Positions 1 to 10,825 of a DNA stretch of 64,000 nucleotides are shown here, piece by piece. The stretch comes from Tipula vernalis (Eukaryota; Arthropoda; Insecta; Diptera; Tipulidae): NCBI GenBank assembly GCA_958295665.1, contig OY282560.1:259727368-259791367 (forward strand), given 5' to 3'. Both the position numbers and the translations under genes were made by a program. The notes below the pieces were generated by a model that was given only the letters and a program-made list of their open reading frames with translations, had not been told where the DNA came from and made no database searches. How positions within the stretch are numbered: position 1 is the first letter of the stretch; the number at the start of each line of letters is the position of its first letter.

Positions 1-141
1 TCAGAAATAAACAACAATATCCAAAAAAAAATAAAATATCACAAATGTTGCCGATGAAGAATGTGTAAATTAAAAACCATTTATTTATATTGCTTTTTGT
101 TTTTTTTTTGTATTGACGATCACGAGAATTTTTGTTTATTT

Positions 142-393
142 GGGGCCCTATTATCGAATTCCACATCCATTTTCCACATGTGAACATCTGCCAAAATTCA
201 TAAAAATTGAATTGTTGCGGTACTAAGGGAATATTTCCAAATGGGTATAAGCAGGTGGAAAAAATTCCCCATATAGGAAAATGTCTATGCCGCATGTGTT
301 TTATGTGCGAATTACAATTTTCGAACGTTTTTGTGTGAACTTTGACAAATGTCCACATGTGGAAAATGGATGTGGAATTCGAGAATAGGCCCC
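142..393. mobile_element. MITE with about 40-bp terminal inverted repeats
   Basis: Both ends carry the same roughly 40-bp sequence in opposite orientation. The left end begins GGGGCC and runs through ATTCCACATCCATTTTCC. The right end is its near-perfect reverse complement and finishes at GGCCCC. The 252-bp body has no ORF. Small size, long TIRs and no coding capacity fit a non-autonomous DNA transposon. I could not fix a target-site duplication: the left flank is TTATTT and the right flank TTAGTTT. The parent superfamily is unknown. Confidence 0.75.
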
Positions 394-1139
394 TTAGTTT
401 TTGTTTTTTATTAACGAAACCAAATAAATATCGTCGTTTACAACAACAATAGATACAAAAACATGAAATCCTCAAGTTAGAAGATAAGGAAAAACGACTC
501 AAGGCGAGCATAAGCACCAAAAATTTGAACCGATTTCACCCGCTACGCTTATTTTTTTATTCTTATCATACACTAATACAATAAAAATATTTGACGGCAA
601 ACAATAGCAAAATGTATATTATACGCCGTGTACATATACAAAATTTTCAATCCTCAATCCTCATTTTGCGACCAAAATCGACGTACTGGAGTATTTTTTT
701 TTTTACTTTAATCGGTTGATAACGAAAATGGAATAAAAGATAGGTTTTTTAAATAAGCGTTTGTGTTTTTTGTTATGTTACAGAATTATACTATATTTGT
801 GTTATTTATCATTTTTTAAAGAAAATCGATTGAAATTTGTATTTTAAATATAAATTGTAGTATGTATTATTTAATTTACTAAATTGATGAAATATTAAAT
901 AACACGTCGCCTGATATATTCGTTTGTTGTTTTAGGACTAACTAATCTAAAAAATTTGACACAATTGTCATATCTCGCACTTATGCCAACATTTGTATAC
1001 AATTACATTTGTTCAAAATAGTAGCTCTGATGATGGTGATTGCAACTATAGGTAGAATATCAACTATTCCATTTTACTGCAAAATTGGAGTAATGTGGCA
1101 ACTGTATCCGGTCAGTAACGTTACTGACTTTATATATTC
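394..1139. other. AT-rich stretch, no gene seen
   Basis: No ORF with recognisable content, no RNA gene and no clear repeat was found. Homopolymer T and A runs are frequent. Confidence 0.6.
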
Positions 1140-1335
1140 AGAGGGTTCGTTATTGCATATTTCATTATGGAATATGACGCTACTGCACGTTTCAGTATGT
1201 CATTTGGTATACAAAGGCATATGGTACACTACGGTATGTTTTAGTATGGCATGTTTCAATACGGCATATGGTACATTATGGCGAAAGCTACACTATGACA
1301 CGTTTCTATGCGGCCATAAGTGGAGGAAAATTCTA
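1140..1335. repeat. Imperfect short repeat of a TTTCAGTATGGCAT-like motif
   Basis: Variants of a 15-20-bp phrase recur here (ATTTCATTATGGAATATG, GTTTCAGTATGTCATTTGG, GTTTTAGTATGGCATGTTTC, CAATACGGCATATGG). The same phrase appears at 26690-26720 and, inverted, at 29727-29850, so it belongs to a dispersed family. An open frame across it is a by-product of the repeat and starts with a non-ATG codon, so I do not call a gene. Confidence 0.6.
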
Positions 1336-1671
1336 TGATGATTAAATCATTTTAGTTTTGTTCGGGAAAGTGTTTCCTCTACAAAAAATTAAAAGCAACA
1401 AATGTTTACCGGAAAAAAACTTAACTGTTCGTAACCGTCATTTTTAAAAAAATCTTTTTCTCGATTTTTTTTTATGTCAAACTGAAAATGCAGATTTGAA
1501 GTATGCCGAAATGTATCCGGAATGAGCAATGTAGCCGCAGACGCATTAACACGTATTTCTATAATTACGCTAAGAGAATTCAAAACGGTTAGAGAAATTT
1601 AGGCAAATCGAAACTATTCGTGAAATTTTCGAACAGAATGCTCATTTCCGAAATAATGCACATTAGAAGAT

Positions 1672-1866
1672 ATCTTCGGAACATATTAAATTAAAATTAA
1701 ATAAATAGAATTCTGTCTATTAGCCGGTTTTCGTTGAATTTACCGTTCGTAATACTAATATGTTTCTACGTGTTAATAAATAAAACACATTTAAAAGTGT
1801 CGTAAGACCGGTAGCATATTTAGAAATTATAAGAATTAATTAACATTCAACAAAAATTAAAAAAAG
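1672..1866. repeat. 195-bp direct repeat, copy 1
   Basis: This segment reappears without visible difference at 2091-2285. It begins ATCTTCGGAACATATT and ends at AAATTAAAAAAAG. It has no ORF and lacks the TG...CA ends expected of an LTR. The two copies bracket a 224-bp spacer, giving a period of 419 bp. Confidence 0.9.
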
Positions 1867-2090
1867 TAAAATTAGCGTTCACAGCTTATGTGATTGTCAT
1901 GAAGAAGAAAAAATTGTAATTGAATTTATCTATATTAGTACGATTCGCTAGTATATAAAGCACAGGACATTCTGTATATATAGAATGTAAATTGTGGTAT
2001 AGTCAGTCCAGTCGCCGCGGCCTGATGAGAGGATTGATTTTTTCATAATCATAAGCTCATCAGTTCGAAACTGGATTGAATTCTCTTACA
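1867..2090 (+). other. Spacer between the 195-bp repeats: TATA-like box and compound hairpin
   Basis: The spacer holds a GTATATAAAGC box near 1950 and a short palindrome (CATTCT, AT-rich loop, AGAATG) near 1969-1988. It then has a compound hairpin from about 2003 to 2079. A 9-bp outer stem (TCAGTCCAG with CTGGATTGA, one G-U pair) encloses an 8-bp inner stem (CTGATGAG with CTCATCAG). The letters GTC, CTGATGA and CGAAAC lie in the order of a type III hammerhead ribozyme, but stems I and II are poor, so I do not call a ribozyme. No coding potential is visible. Confidence 0.5.
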
Positions 2091-2285
2091 ATCTTCGGAA
2101 CATATTAAATTAAAATTAAATAAATAGAATTCTGTCTATTAGCCGGTTTTCGTTGAATTTACCGTTCGTAATACTAATATGTTTCTACGTGTTAATAAAT
2201 AAAACACATTTAAAAGTGTCGTAAGACCGGTAGCATATTTAGAAATTATAAGAATTAATTAACATTCAACAAAAATTAAAAAAAG
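2091..2285. repeat. 195-bp direct repeat, copy 2
   Basis: Second copy of the segment at 1672-1866, with no difference seen on side-by-side reading. Sequence identity ends at the shared AAATTAAAAAAAG, after which the flanks diverge. A short target duplication around the pair could not be found. Confidence 0.9.
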
Positions 2286-3954
2286 AAGAAAATACTGACA
2301 AAGCATGTTACCGACAGAAGTACCAACTACATCAATCATCACAAGATTGGAGAGCTCAAATACTTTAATCGAATGAATAGTGTTCTATGATTTCATCTCA
2401 AATATGAACTTAAGAGCGTCCGTTATAGCAACCCTCCATCCTATATTAGATAATTAGTATGTCTGTACCAAAAGACAAATGGCCTACCTAATGATAATTT
2501 GCTGAATTTATTTTCACGAAAAATGCGTAAATGCGTTTTCATGCGTAAGATGTTTTTATTTTAATTATTTCTATAATTTAAAAGTAAAATATTTACAGAA
2601 GAACAAAACTAGGAACGAGATTATAGATTTAACTTTATTATTGTGAAAAAATTGTACGTCTATTATTGTTGTGTATTCCCATCGAACTTGCACAAGTTAC
2701 CCAAGTTTGGCAGCTAATAACAAAACACTAAAAGAAAGTTTAGGGCACGAGTTTTATGCATATGTACATAAAAAAACACTAGAAGAAAACATTCACACAG
2801 ATGCTTATCGAACCTGCACAACATACCCTTGCCTTAGTACATTACGCTCTTAAGACTTCGTTGAACGAATTTGCAGCTTACGATTGATTCAAATAAAGAT
2901 CGATAAAATTAATTAGAAGGCGAAAAATTTTCACAATAGCGTGTTCACTAACACCACCCAATGTTAATGAACTCCAGGTGTGCTCTCGTGTAAACAAAAA
3001 ATATAATCGCGAGAATTTATGAAAATTAAAATAATTTCACTTTTCCGATTAATGTTGCTATTACTTATATTATGTATTATTTTAGTTGTTGTTGCAGTTT
3101 CTTAAGAAAAGACATGAAAACAGAATTAAATAAACCTTGTAACAATTTAATTGATACAGTTTAACATTTAATTATGAAATATAGTTATAAGAGGTACTAC
3201 TACACCTCAACAGAACGAAAATGAATCAAGCGTTGCTACTTTAAACGAGAGATATAATTTTGAAGCGCATTTTTAATTTGAAAAAAAAAAAAAAAAAAAA
3301 AAATTACTTCACCTGATCAAACCTTTAACCTATAGTCTGCACCGTAGAGATTACCACACCCAATTGTATTTGAATTTATTTATGTGAATGGATTTGGAAG
3401 TATTATTTTTATTTATTTACGTTTAACCGTGAAAATTAATTAATTTGATGAATTAAACGTTACAATGATTTGAAATGGTTATTAAATATTATAATTAAGT
3501 TGTTTTTCGTTAGTTTTGTATATACATATAAAGTGCCGACATGTGAATGATGTAATATAATTTTGTATGTATAATCTTAACGGAAGAGGAACGATTTTGT
3601 CTCCCGCGGTGTTGTGATCAGACTTTTTTTAAGACCAAAAGCAAAACATTTTTAATTTGTTCCCGCTCTTAAAATAAAGCAGTAGGTCATGGGAACTTGC
3701 CTTTCAAACCAAATCACCAGTCAAATTTCATTGCGAATTCAAACTCATATTGCTGATTGGTAAAGTGGTTTCAGCTCCTTTATTAATCGACCAATAACCC
3801 ACACCATCAATATTATTATTATTTTTTGAAGATAATTCCAGTGAACGGATATTAAGGCGCTGTACTGAAAATTTAATATTGAAAAAAGAAATTCTCCATA
3901 AACCAAAATGCAATTATGTACGAGTAAATAAGGTAACATATATCGTTGGAATAG
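2286..3954. other. AT-rich stretch, no gene seen
   Basis: The stretch contains a 23-base poly(A) run at 3281-3303. Two similar phrases, CGAACTTGCACAAGTTACCC and CGAACCTGCACAACATACCC, lie about 130 bp apart near 2682 and 2808. The small open frames have no recognisable content. Confidence 0.5.
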
Positions 3955-4081
3955 AGTCGAAAGGCCGAATGTGTCGAAAGGGCGAATGGGCGAATATCGG
4001 AAAGCCTAATTTCGAAAGGCCGAATCTGTCGAAAGGCCGAATAGGTCGAAAGGCCGAAATTTGAAAGGCCGAATGTCGAAA
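3955..4081. repeat. GTCGAAAGGCCGAAT minisatellite
   Basis: About eight imperfect copies of a 15-17-bp unit (GTCGAAAGGCCGAAT and variants such as ATTTCGAAAGGCCGAAT) follow one another. The tract is GC-richer than its surroundings. Both strands stay open across it, which explains the small ORFs there; none is credible as a gene. Confidence 0.85.
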
Positions 4082-4523
4082 TTGATTTTAATTTTGCATC
4101 TTTTAATGAATGAAAATTTTCTAAATTTATATTTTTATGAAAACCAAAATTTATATTTTTCACAAGATTTTTGTATAGTTAATCGTTTTAAATATTAAAA
4201 TCTTCCTACGTTTTTTTGTCATATAATTAAAAATTAATTAATTATAATAAAAAAAGAAAAAAAATAAACTTTTTTTTTCGACAATATTTGATCACATTAA
4301 TATGCTACATACACCACATAAAACTCCCATTTCGCTAGCTCAACTGCGTACCACAAAATGAAACTCAACGTTGCAATTTTCGTTTTCGTTTTCGCTTGTG
4401 CCATTTTATATGAGAAATTTTATTTCACTTCAGCAACGTACCGGGCTTAAAACAGAAAACACAATCAGAAAAGGTACAACATCCTTTCGCCTCATGTTAC
4501 CGAGGTAACATATACAAGTTTCT
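4082..4523. other. AT-rich stretch, no gene seen
   Basis: Only A/T runs and unremarkable sequence are visible. Confidence 0.5.
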
Positions 4524-5085
4524 TTAGAGTGTACTTGCAAATCTTGTTATCCAAATTGACGTGTAATCATTATTTACTTCTCGCATAAATATTCTTGTAA
4601 CAGGCTCATTCAGACCGTAGTCCATTCTGTGAGAATCAGGTGGAAATACTTTTTGCGCTTTAGATACGTGGATTAATATTAAAATTAATTTTTCCGAGAA
4701 GTGCTGAGGAATCGATAGCTCCAGACAAAACTGAATGAACAAAAATAATGTCTGCAACTGGACGACCCTTTTCGAGAAACAGTATACTAATAACCTTTAA
4801 GCTATCCTGGTAGTAAGTAATAGTTATTCACCCAAGGAAGTCTACGCAGAGGAAAGTGCATAAATCTATGCTACACAGCCTTGATTCTATTATTGTGAAT
4901 CTCTTGATGAGGATACTTTGCTTCATCCAAAAGTACTTTAGCCCAGCGTTTAACGAAACCAAGCACAAAATTCTCCCTACCAACAATATTTGTAAAATGG
5001 TTTCTGAAATTTAGTTCTCTGCCGGAAATAACCCCTAAATCACGAAGGGATGTAACTCTAAACACGAGATCATCGATGATGAAAT
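4524..5085 (-). pseudogene. Non-LTR retrotransposon reverse transcriptase remnant (LINE C-terminal part)
   Basis: Reading the minus strand, 5065-4871 encodes RDLGV-I-----LNFRNHFTNIV followed by LGFVKRWAK. This is the conserved block just after the palm of Jockey/CR1-type LINE reverse transcriptases (DLGV, LNF-H, LGF-KRW). Further down the strand, around 4757-4640, a second frame gives residues like those that follow in such proteins (VADIIFVHSVLSGAIDSS). Stops and frameshifts separate the pieces, so this is a dead fragment of the RT C-terminal region. I see no endonuclease domain or poly(A) tail. The clade is uncertain. Confidence 0.65.
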
Positions 5086-7172
5086 AATTGGAAAATGTAC
5101 AGATATTTAATTCAAGGTGATTTATTACGCATTAAATAGGAAAGCTATTTATGTCATTCTGGAAGAGATGAGTATCAATCAAAGGTTGAACTATAACAAA
5201 AGACATGATACGAAACTCTATAATACGGACAACAACCATACTTCATCTCTTAGATATTAATTTTTTTCATATTCCTCATTGAAAATAACGATAAATGTAT
5301 TTTTTAGTTTATATTTTTACCTTCGATGGTCTTGTTATTTAAAGCTTTCCAAATCTGATTGTTGCCGCCCATGTAAAGTGTTTTATTTTCGATTGTAAGT
5401 ATATAATCGTCAGAAGTCTTACCATTTTAGAAATGTATTGGTTCAGCCTAAATTAATATGTAATTTAATTTCAGTCAGATAGATCTAGGTTTATATTTTT
5501 GCCGCCGGGTTGTACAGCTATAGTAAAATTTTAACATATCCGAAATAGCGGAAAAACATCAGCCTTTCAGAAAAGTGTAAAACCCAGTTTGTATTGGCTG
5601 TAGTTTATCCACCATAAACTAATGAACAAAAACTAATATTTGTTGTGAAAAATGAGTGGATATTTATAATTATGGAAGGTTTTCCAACAATATTCATAGA
5701 CAATTACCGAACGATTAAAGGGAGTACGAGAACTGAAATATTATAAATACGGTTTGACCGCCAAACAATGAACTTTTTAGTTTTTAACTTAACCAATAAA
5801 TTAACTTTAACCAATGAATCTTATGAGTGCAAAACGTACAGGTCCCTAATTTACATTAATTTTCTTTCAAAACATGCACTTTTAACATTTCACCCTAAGT
5901 ACAAAACAGGAGATCATTATTTAATTTGGTGATTACAAGTGTCTCTTTTCAGGATTGAAAGGCCATCATGCACATGTTTTGTTTCCTTGTTTCTATAGTT
6001 TTTTAGTATAGGTATTAGGCATGAAAATTAGCCCGATTTTTCGGTGATCTAACATTTCTATCTATCAAGTAGTTTTATTTTATTTTATTGTTTCGCATTA
6101 TTGTTTTGTTACTTTGTATTATTGGTTGGTACCCCTTCAATACCAATTAAAGTTATTTCTTAGAAATAATACTTTTAACGGCGATTTTATTAAATCAATT
6201 CACAAATATTGTATCGATCAACAAGTCATTGGAATTTTAACCAATAAAATGTAAGATAAAACGTCACAAAAATAATTTTTATTTCAAAGCATACTAGAAA
6301 TATTTTATTTTTAAATGATAACAATTTTATTTGCTACAAGCAAAGTATTTTAGCTAAATTTAGAAATTTAAATTCTGCGTTACACGGTTACCTATGTACT
6401 AACCGTTCAAAAATATTTCTTCGACAATTTTGATATTACATCAGAAAACAGTTCAACAAGTTTTTTTACTATTTTTTGTTAAAATGATCCCCACGCAATG
6501 ATTCAATGAATTTCAAATTTTTTGAAAAGATAGATGATGGTTTGTAAAATTTATCATCAACATAACCAAATAACCGCCGGCACATTTTTGAGAAAATCTG
6601 CATGGTGGACAAAACCATAATAATAGAAATGTATAACTGGAAGGATGGAAGGACGGACCTGACATTTTTCTAATCGATGTTTTGTAGTCCTGGAAAATCT
6701 GGAACAAATCGCGATTACAACACTTGCCCAATACAAGATATTTAGTAGTATACTTTTAACCCGCATAATCCCTCTAATTGGAGTTAGGTATCCTGGTAAT
6801 TTGGTTTCAGCGAAATATCAAAAAAAAAAAGTAAGCAAAATAATTATTTATAAAAAAAGTTTCAACAAAATAGCGTAAAAATAAGCTAAAATAAATGTTA
6901 ATATTTGAAGATGTACGGTGTTATCTATTAACTAACTAACAAAACTTTTTGCCCGGAATGCTGAATTTTGTTTTGTTTCGCTCTATATAATTTTTCGTTT
7001 GTGTCGTCTGTCGAGCAATAATTGTCAATTTGTGTGCGCCTTTACCAAATGGAGTCATACCATCTTATGCAATTGGGCTTACGAAGCTATTTAGTCTTAG
7101 GTCTTGCTCACCAACCAATATCTACAGCTTGTTCAACATATGTACATAAACACACCATAAACATTGTATTAC
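5086..7172. other. AT-rich stretch left of the BEL element, no gene seen
   Basis: About 2.1 kb with only short meaningless open frames. I found no tRNA, repeat array or transposon end. Confidence 0.5.
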
Positions 7173-7177
7173 CCATT
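7173..7177. repeat. Target-site duplication of the BEL element, left copy (CCATT)
   Basis: CCATT directly precedes the 5' LTR and recurs at 17112-17116 directly after the 3' LTR. Five bases suits a BEL/Pao integrase. Confidence 0.9.
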
Positions 7178-7830
7178 TGTTTACGCCAACCTGAACCTAA
7201 AATAAAATCATTATTAATATTAAAAAACTATAAATTAAATAACTGCCAAATTCTACTTACATTAAAAATATTGCCATCTGAATTAAATTAATTATAATAA
7301 TGTAATTCGCCGTCGATTAAAGGTTTGAAGCTTAACTTATTTTTTTTCTATTTAAAATTTTCATTGCACTTTGCAATGTTATTATTATTAAAAATTGCAC
7401 CTGTCAAAAGCGGTTGATTACGACAGAACTGCATTCGATCTCACCCTGTATCGAACTTCCGCGCATTGAACGAAAATTAGGTTTCTTGTATGTCAAAAAA
7501 ACCAAATTTTCTCTCTTAGCTTTTGGTCATCATCACGGGTAACAACAATTTTCGGAGATTACTGGTAAAACAAATATACTTAATATTTTTTATTATACAC
7601 CATTTTACCTTTATAAAAATATTTCTAATTTAAATACAATTGATAACAATAAAATTTTGTTCAATCATTTCTGTTTCAATTATTGATTTTTATTAATGAA
7701 AATATAATTGCATTGTGAAATATTTTTCCTTTATGAGTGTACAGTGTATAATACCGTGAACAATTATAATTATTTAAATGTTGTGCAAGGTTATAATTCT
7801 TGTTTGGAATTCTGTTTGCCTGCTACAACA
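7178..7830 (+). repeat. BEL 5' LTR (653 bp)
   Basis: It begins TGTTTACGCC and ends CTGCTACAACA, and matches 16459-17111 with no difference that I can see. It should hold the promoter and polyadenylation signals; TATAAAAATA near 7612 and AATAAAA near 7649 are candidates. The boundary is fixed by the end of identity and by the target duplication. Confidence 0.95.
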
Positions 7831-7833
7831 TTT

Positions 7834-7851
7834 TGGTGCCGAAACCCGGGA
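7834..7851 (+). promoter_or_regulatory. Primer-binding site, tRNA-Phe
   Basis: Three bases after the LTR comes TGGTGCCGAAACCCGGGA. It is complementary over 18 nt to the 3' end of animal tRNA-Phe, including CCA and the TTTCGGC acceptor strand. It would prime minus-strand DNA synthesis. The tRNA identity rests on known tRNA-Phe sequence, not on a search. Confidence 0.85.
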
Positions 7852-7935
7852 CATATATTTAATCAAATATTCCCGAACAGTGTAACTTTAGATATTTGCA
7901 AGTGTTACATTTTTATTTTATTAAAAATACAGTGT

Positions 7936-8043
7936 GCGTAATTTCGATTATAAGATCGCTATTAATTACGCTCAAAGGTGCTAAATCAGTGTTGCGTAAT
8001 TTCGATTATATAAGATCGCTACTTATTACGTCCAAGGTACTAA
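7936..8043 (+). repeat. 58-bp direct repeat in the BEL leader
   Basis: GCGTAATTTCGATTATAAGA begins at 7936, and a close copy with a two-base insertion begins at 7994. The similarity continues through ATCGCT...ATTACG...AAGG...CTA. It lies between the primer-binding site and the gag start, where packaging and dimerisation signals sit in LTR elements. That role is only a guess. Confidence 0.8.
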
Positions 8044-8099
8044 TTCACGCCAATACGGCGAATAATCATACAACAATCAAGTAAATCGAAAGTGATAAA

Positions 8100-10589
8100 A
8101 TGTCGGATTTACAATCGTATATTAAACGGCGCGGTATTATCAAAGGTACCGTAACCAACATTAAAAAATTTACCGACAAGTTTGGTCCCGACCCATCTCA
8201 TGCTGCAAACGTTGAGCAATTGGAAACTCGAATGGAAAAACTCAACGAAGCATGGAAAGAATTCCATGACATCGAATACCGAATCATGCTAATTTCCGAA
8301 GAACCATCTGAGGCCGAAGAATTCGAAGATAGGTTTTATGAAATTAAGGCAGTTCTTAAGCGACTTCTCAATGCCCGCTCGCCTAGTGTCGGTTTTGCTG
8401 CAACCAACCCCCAAGACGCAAAAACCATGATGGAGAGTTCATATGAACGTTCGAGTTATCAGACATCGGAACTGCGATTACCACGTGTAATGATCGAACA
8501 ATTTAGCGGTGAATATTCAAAATGGCAGTCTTTTCAAGATCAGTTCGAAACATCAATTCATCAGAAGGAAGGTCTGTCAAATATCCACAAGTTCCAGTAT
8601 CTGAAAAGCCTATTAAAAAACGAAGCTGCGTCGCTGATTAGGCATATGGCATTAACTGAAGCAAACTACAACTTGGCTTGGGAGAAAGTAAAAAAGCGAT
8701 ACAACAAGAAGAAATATTCGGTAAAGGAACTTATCGAATTATTTCTAAATCAACCCCTAGTAACTGTTGATAGTTACAAACAATTAAGAGCTATTTGCGA
8801 TACATCCGACGAAGTGTTAAGAGGCCTTCAAGCTCTTGGACCAGATTGGCAAACGCGCGACCCCTGGCTAATTCACTTATTGACTAAAAAAGTGGATCTC
8901 GAGTCACAACAAGCATGGGCAAAGCATTCGAACAATATTGAATTGCCTACTATAAATTGTTTGTTGGAGTTTTTGACGGAGCGTTGTGATGCTTTAGAAG
9001 CCTGTTCATCCGTAAGGCGCACCGGTGCAAGCCGACCGAATCCACATGCCAGAGTCCATACCGCCACCACTAATATCATCAGCTGTCAATGGTGCAATGC
9101 AACTAACCATCCGCTGTTTAAGTGTTTCAAGTTCAAGCGGTTGAATTTATCAGAAAGAATTCATTTCGTGAACACTAATAATTTATGCCAAAATTGTCTC
9201 AGTACAACTCATGATGTCAATACTTGCACGAGCGAAAATCGATGTTTTACATGCAGTAATAAGCATCACACGCTACTCCATCCCAGCAACTTGTATCCTG
9301 ACAATCGAAATAAAACCGTTCGATCAGCGAAGCAAAACCAAACCTCAGCAAACTACGTCAACACTAAGAATGAATCTTCAATCAACAAGTCTCCAATTTC
9401 ACCAATCAATAATCCGACTACAGTCAACAAATCAGCATACTTCAACTCATCAACTAGTCCTCAGCTACAATCAACAAGTGAATCTTCTAACAATAACCCA
9501 GTAGTCTCGAGAGGCCAAAACTCACTCAGTTATCACTGTTCTGCTATCAACACCGTTCCGTCTGGTACTACATCAACATACAATGCAAATTCTGTAGCTA
9601 CCTTGCTATCAACAGTGCTCTTTTACATCCAAGATGAATTTGGAATTAAGCATGCGGCTAGAGGACTCCTTGATTCAGGCTCTCAAACCACCCTAATAAG
9701 CGATAACTGCGTGAGGAGAGTCGGGCTCCGCCGAAATCGATCATACATTACAATTAGTGGGTTAGCATCACGAAGGGCTGGTACAACCAAGGGAGAAGTT
9801 ACTCTAAATATCGTGTCCAAAACCAACCTCAAATACTCCATCAGCGTACGTGCGGTGATACTCAATACACTAACTTCAAAGTTACCCCCCAATCAGTTAG
9901 ATAACTGCAACTGGCCAGCTCTAAACAATTTAAATCTGGCTGACCCATCTTACGCTATTCCTGGGGTCATTGACGTGATCTTTGGCAATGATATATTTTA
10001 CGAAATATTGTTGTCACAGAAAATTAAAATTGCTGATCATTTATTCGCTCAATCCACCATTTTCGGCTGGGCGCTTGGGGGTCAAATAACTAACTCTTTT
10101 ACAAATTCCACAGTTTTCCACACGACGATCGCCAGCAGTGACACTGAAATCCAGTTACTTCAGCGATTTTGGGAATTGGAAGAAGTAAACAATACAATGA
10201 GGTCTAATTCCACCGAAGATGAATGTGAGAACCATTATACTCGAAACACCACGAGATCGGATGATGGACGATATATCGTCAAATTACCGATAAAAATGCC
10301 ACTCGAAGACTTTGGAACAACATATCATCAAGCCAACCGAAGATTCCATGCCCTTGAGAGAAAATTCGTTAACCATCCTCAAGTAAAACTCGACTACGTG
10401 AAGTTTATGACGGAGTATGAAGCACTCGGTCACATGGAGTTAAGCAAAGGCACGGAAACTACCTTAAACTCAAATCATCAAATCTACCATTTACCTCACC
10501 ATTGCGTAATTGAACGGCTGAGTGGAAAAACGTTAATATTCCAAAAATGCTGTTTTTCAGAAATCAAAAAAAACATTTTACTGGTTTAA
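8100..10589 (+). CDS. BEL/Pao gag and protease, truncated by transposon insertion
   Basis: The ATG at 8100 opens an 829-codon frame whose native part ends at 10511; the last 26 codons read into the inserted transposon. Residues 1-95 form an N-terminal region with charged helices. Residues 128-300 match the BEL/Pao gag domain (DUF1759), with LPRVMIEQFSG and WQSFQDQFETSI. Zinc-knuckle-like clusters follow at C329/C332/H337/C342, C363/C366/H371/C376 and C382/C385/H389. A serine- and asparagine-rich linker leads to the retroviral-type aspartic protease, with its catalytic DSG at 525-527. GNDIFYEIL near 629 is also typical of the family. After that comes the beginning of pol up to YHLPHHCVI. Gag would form particles and the protease would process the polyprotein. 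This copy can still make Gag and protease but not polymerase. Confidence 0.92.
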   Translation: MSDLQSYIKRRGIIKGTVTNIKKFTDKFGPDPSHAANVEQLETRMEKLNEAWKEFHDIEYRIMLISEEPSEAEEFEDRFYEIKAVLKRLLNARSPSVGFAATNPQDAKTMMESSYERSSYQTSELRLPRVMIEQFSGEYSKWQSFQDQFETSIHQKEGLSNIHKFQYLKSLLKNEAASLIRHMALTEANYNLAWEKVKKRYNKKKYSVKELIELFLNQPLVTVDSYKQLRAICDTSDEVLRGLQALGPDWQTRDPWLIHLLTKKVDLESQQAWAKHSNNIELPTINCLLEFLTERCDALEACSSVRRTGASRPNPHARVHTATTNIISCQWCNATNHPLFKCFKFKRLNLSERIHFVNTNNLCQNCLSTTHDVNTCTSENRCFTCSNKHHTLLHPSNLYPDNRNKTVRSAKQNQTSANYVNTKNESSINKSPISPINNPTTVNKSAYFNSSTSPQLQSTSESSNNNPVVSRGQNSLSYHCSAINTVPSGTTSTYNANSVATLLSTVLFYIQDEFGIKHAARGLLDSGSQTTLISDNCVRRVGLRRNRSYITISGLASRRAGTTKGEVTLNIVSKTNLKYSISVRAVILNTLTSKLPPNQLDNCNWPALNNLNLADPSYAIPGVIDVIFGNDIFYEILLSQKIKIADHLFAQSTIFGWALGGQITNSFTNSTVFHTTIASSDTEIQLLQRFWELEEVNNTMRSNSTEDECENHYTRNTTRSDDGRYIVKLPIKMPLEDFGTTYHQANRRFHALERKFVNHPQVKLDYVKFMTEYEALGHMELSKGTETTLNSNHQIYHLPHHCVIERLSGKTLIFQKCCFSEIKKNILLV
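10508..10511. repeat. Target-site duplication of the Sola-like element, left copy (AATT)
   Basis: AATT directly precedes the transposon's GAACGGCTGAG end, and AATT also follows its other end at 13197-13200. With one copy counted, the BEL reading frame continues correctly across the site, which supports AATT as the duplicated target. Because AATT is palindromic it could also be read as part of the TIR. Confidence 0.8.
10512..10546 (+). repeat. Sola-like TIR, left
   Basis: 35 bp starting GAACGGCTGAGTGG and running through AAAACGTTAATATTCCAAAA. It is the exact reverse complement of 13162-13196. Confidence 0.95.
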
Positions 10590-10712
10590 CTATAAGTTGT
10601 ACTGTAAAAGTCATTTTTAGGAATATATAGGGCTGTAAGTAATAAATTAATTTTTTAAGAAATTAAGTGCACATTGTCAGTATTCATATATATATTAGCA
10701 ATTAAGGGGGCT

Positions 10713-10735
10713 GGAATATTATCGTTTTTCCACTC
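10713..10735 (-). promoter_or_regulatory. Subterminal copy of the TIR core, left side
   Basis: GGAATATTATCGTTTTTCCA plus CTCA differs by one base from the TIR core GGAATATTAACGTTTTTCCA plus CTCA. It lies about 200 bp inside the left end and points opposite to the left TIR. Such internal copies are probably extra transposase-binding sites. Confidence 0.7.
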
Positions 10736-10825
10736 AATTCCAGAATTTCGCAAGAAGCAATAAAGAACAGTAATTTAAAATAAATTTTTATTGTTTTCAT
10801 TACATGTAGTTCACTTTAAATGTAT

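Noticed and set aside
2040..2070. tRNA-like B box (AGTTCGAAACT)
   Set aside because: There is no A box at the right distance and no cloverleaf; the letters are explained by the hairpin.
1990..2085. Functional hammerhead ribozyme
   Set aside because: The core letters and stem III fit, but stem I would be 2-3 bp and stem II only about 3 bp, and an 8-bp competing stem covers the core. Kept as a question, not as a feature.
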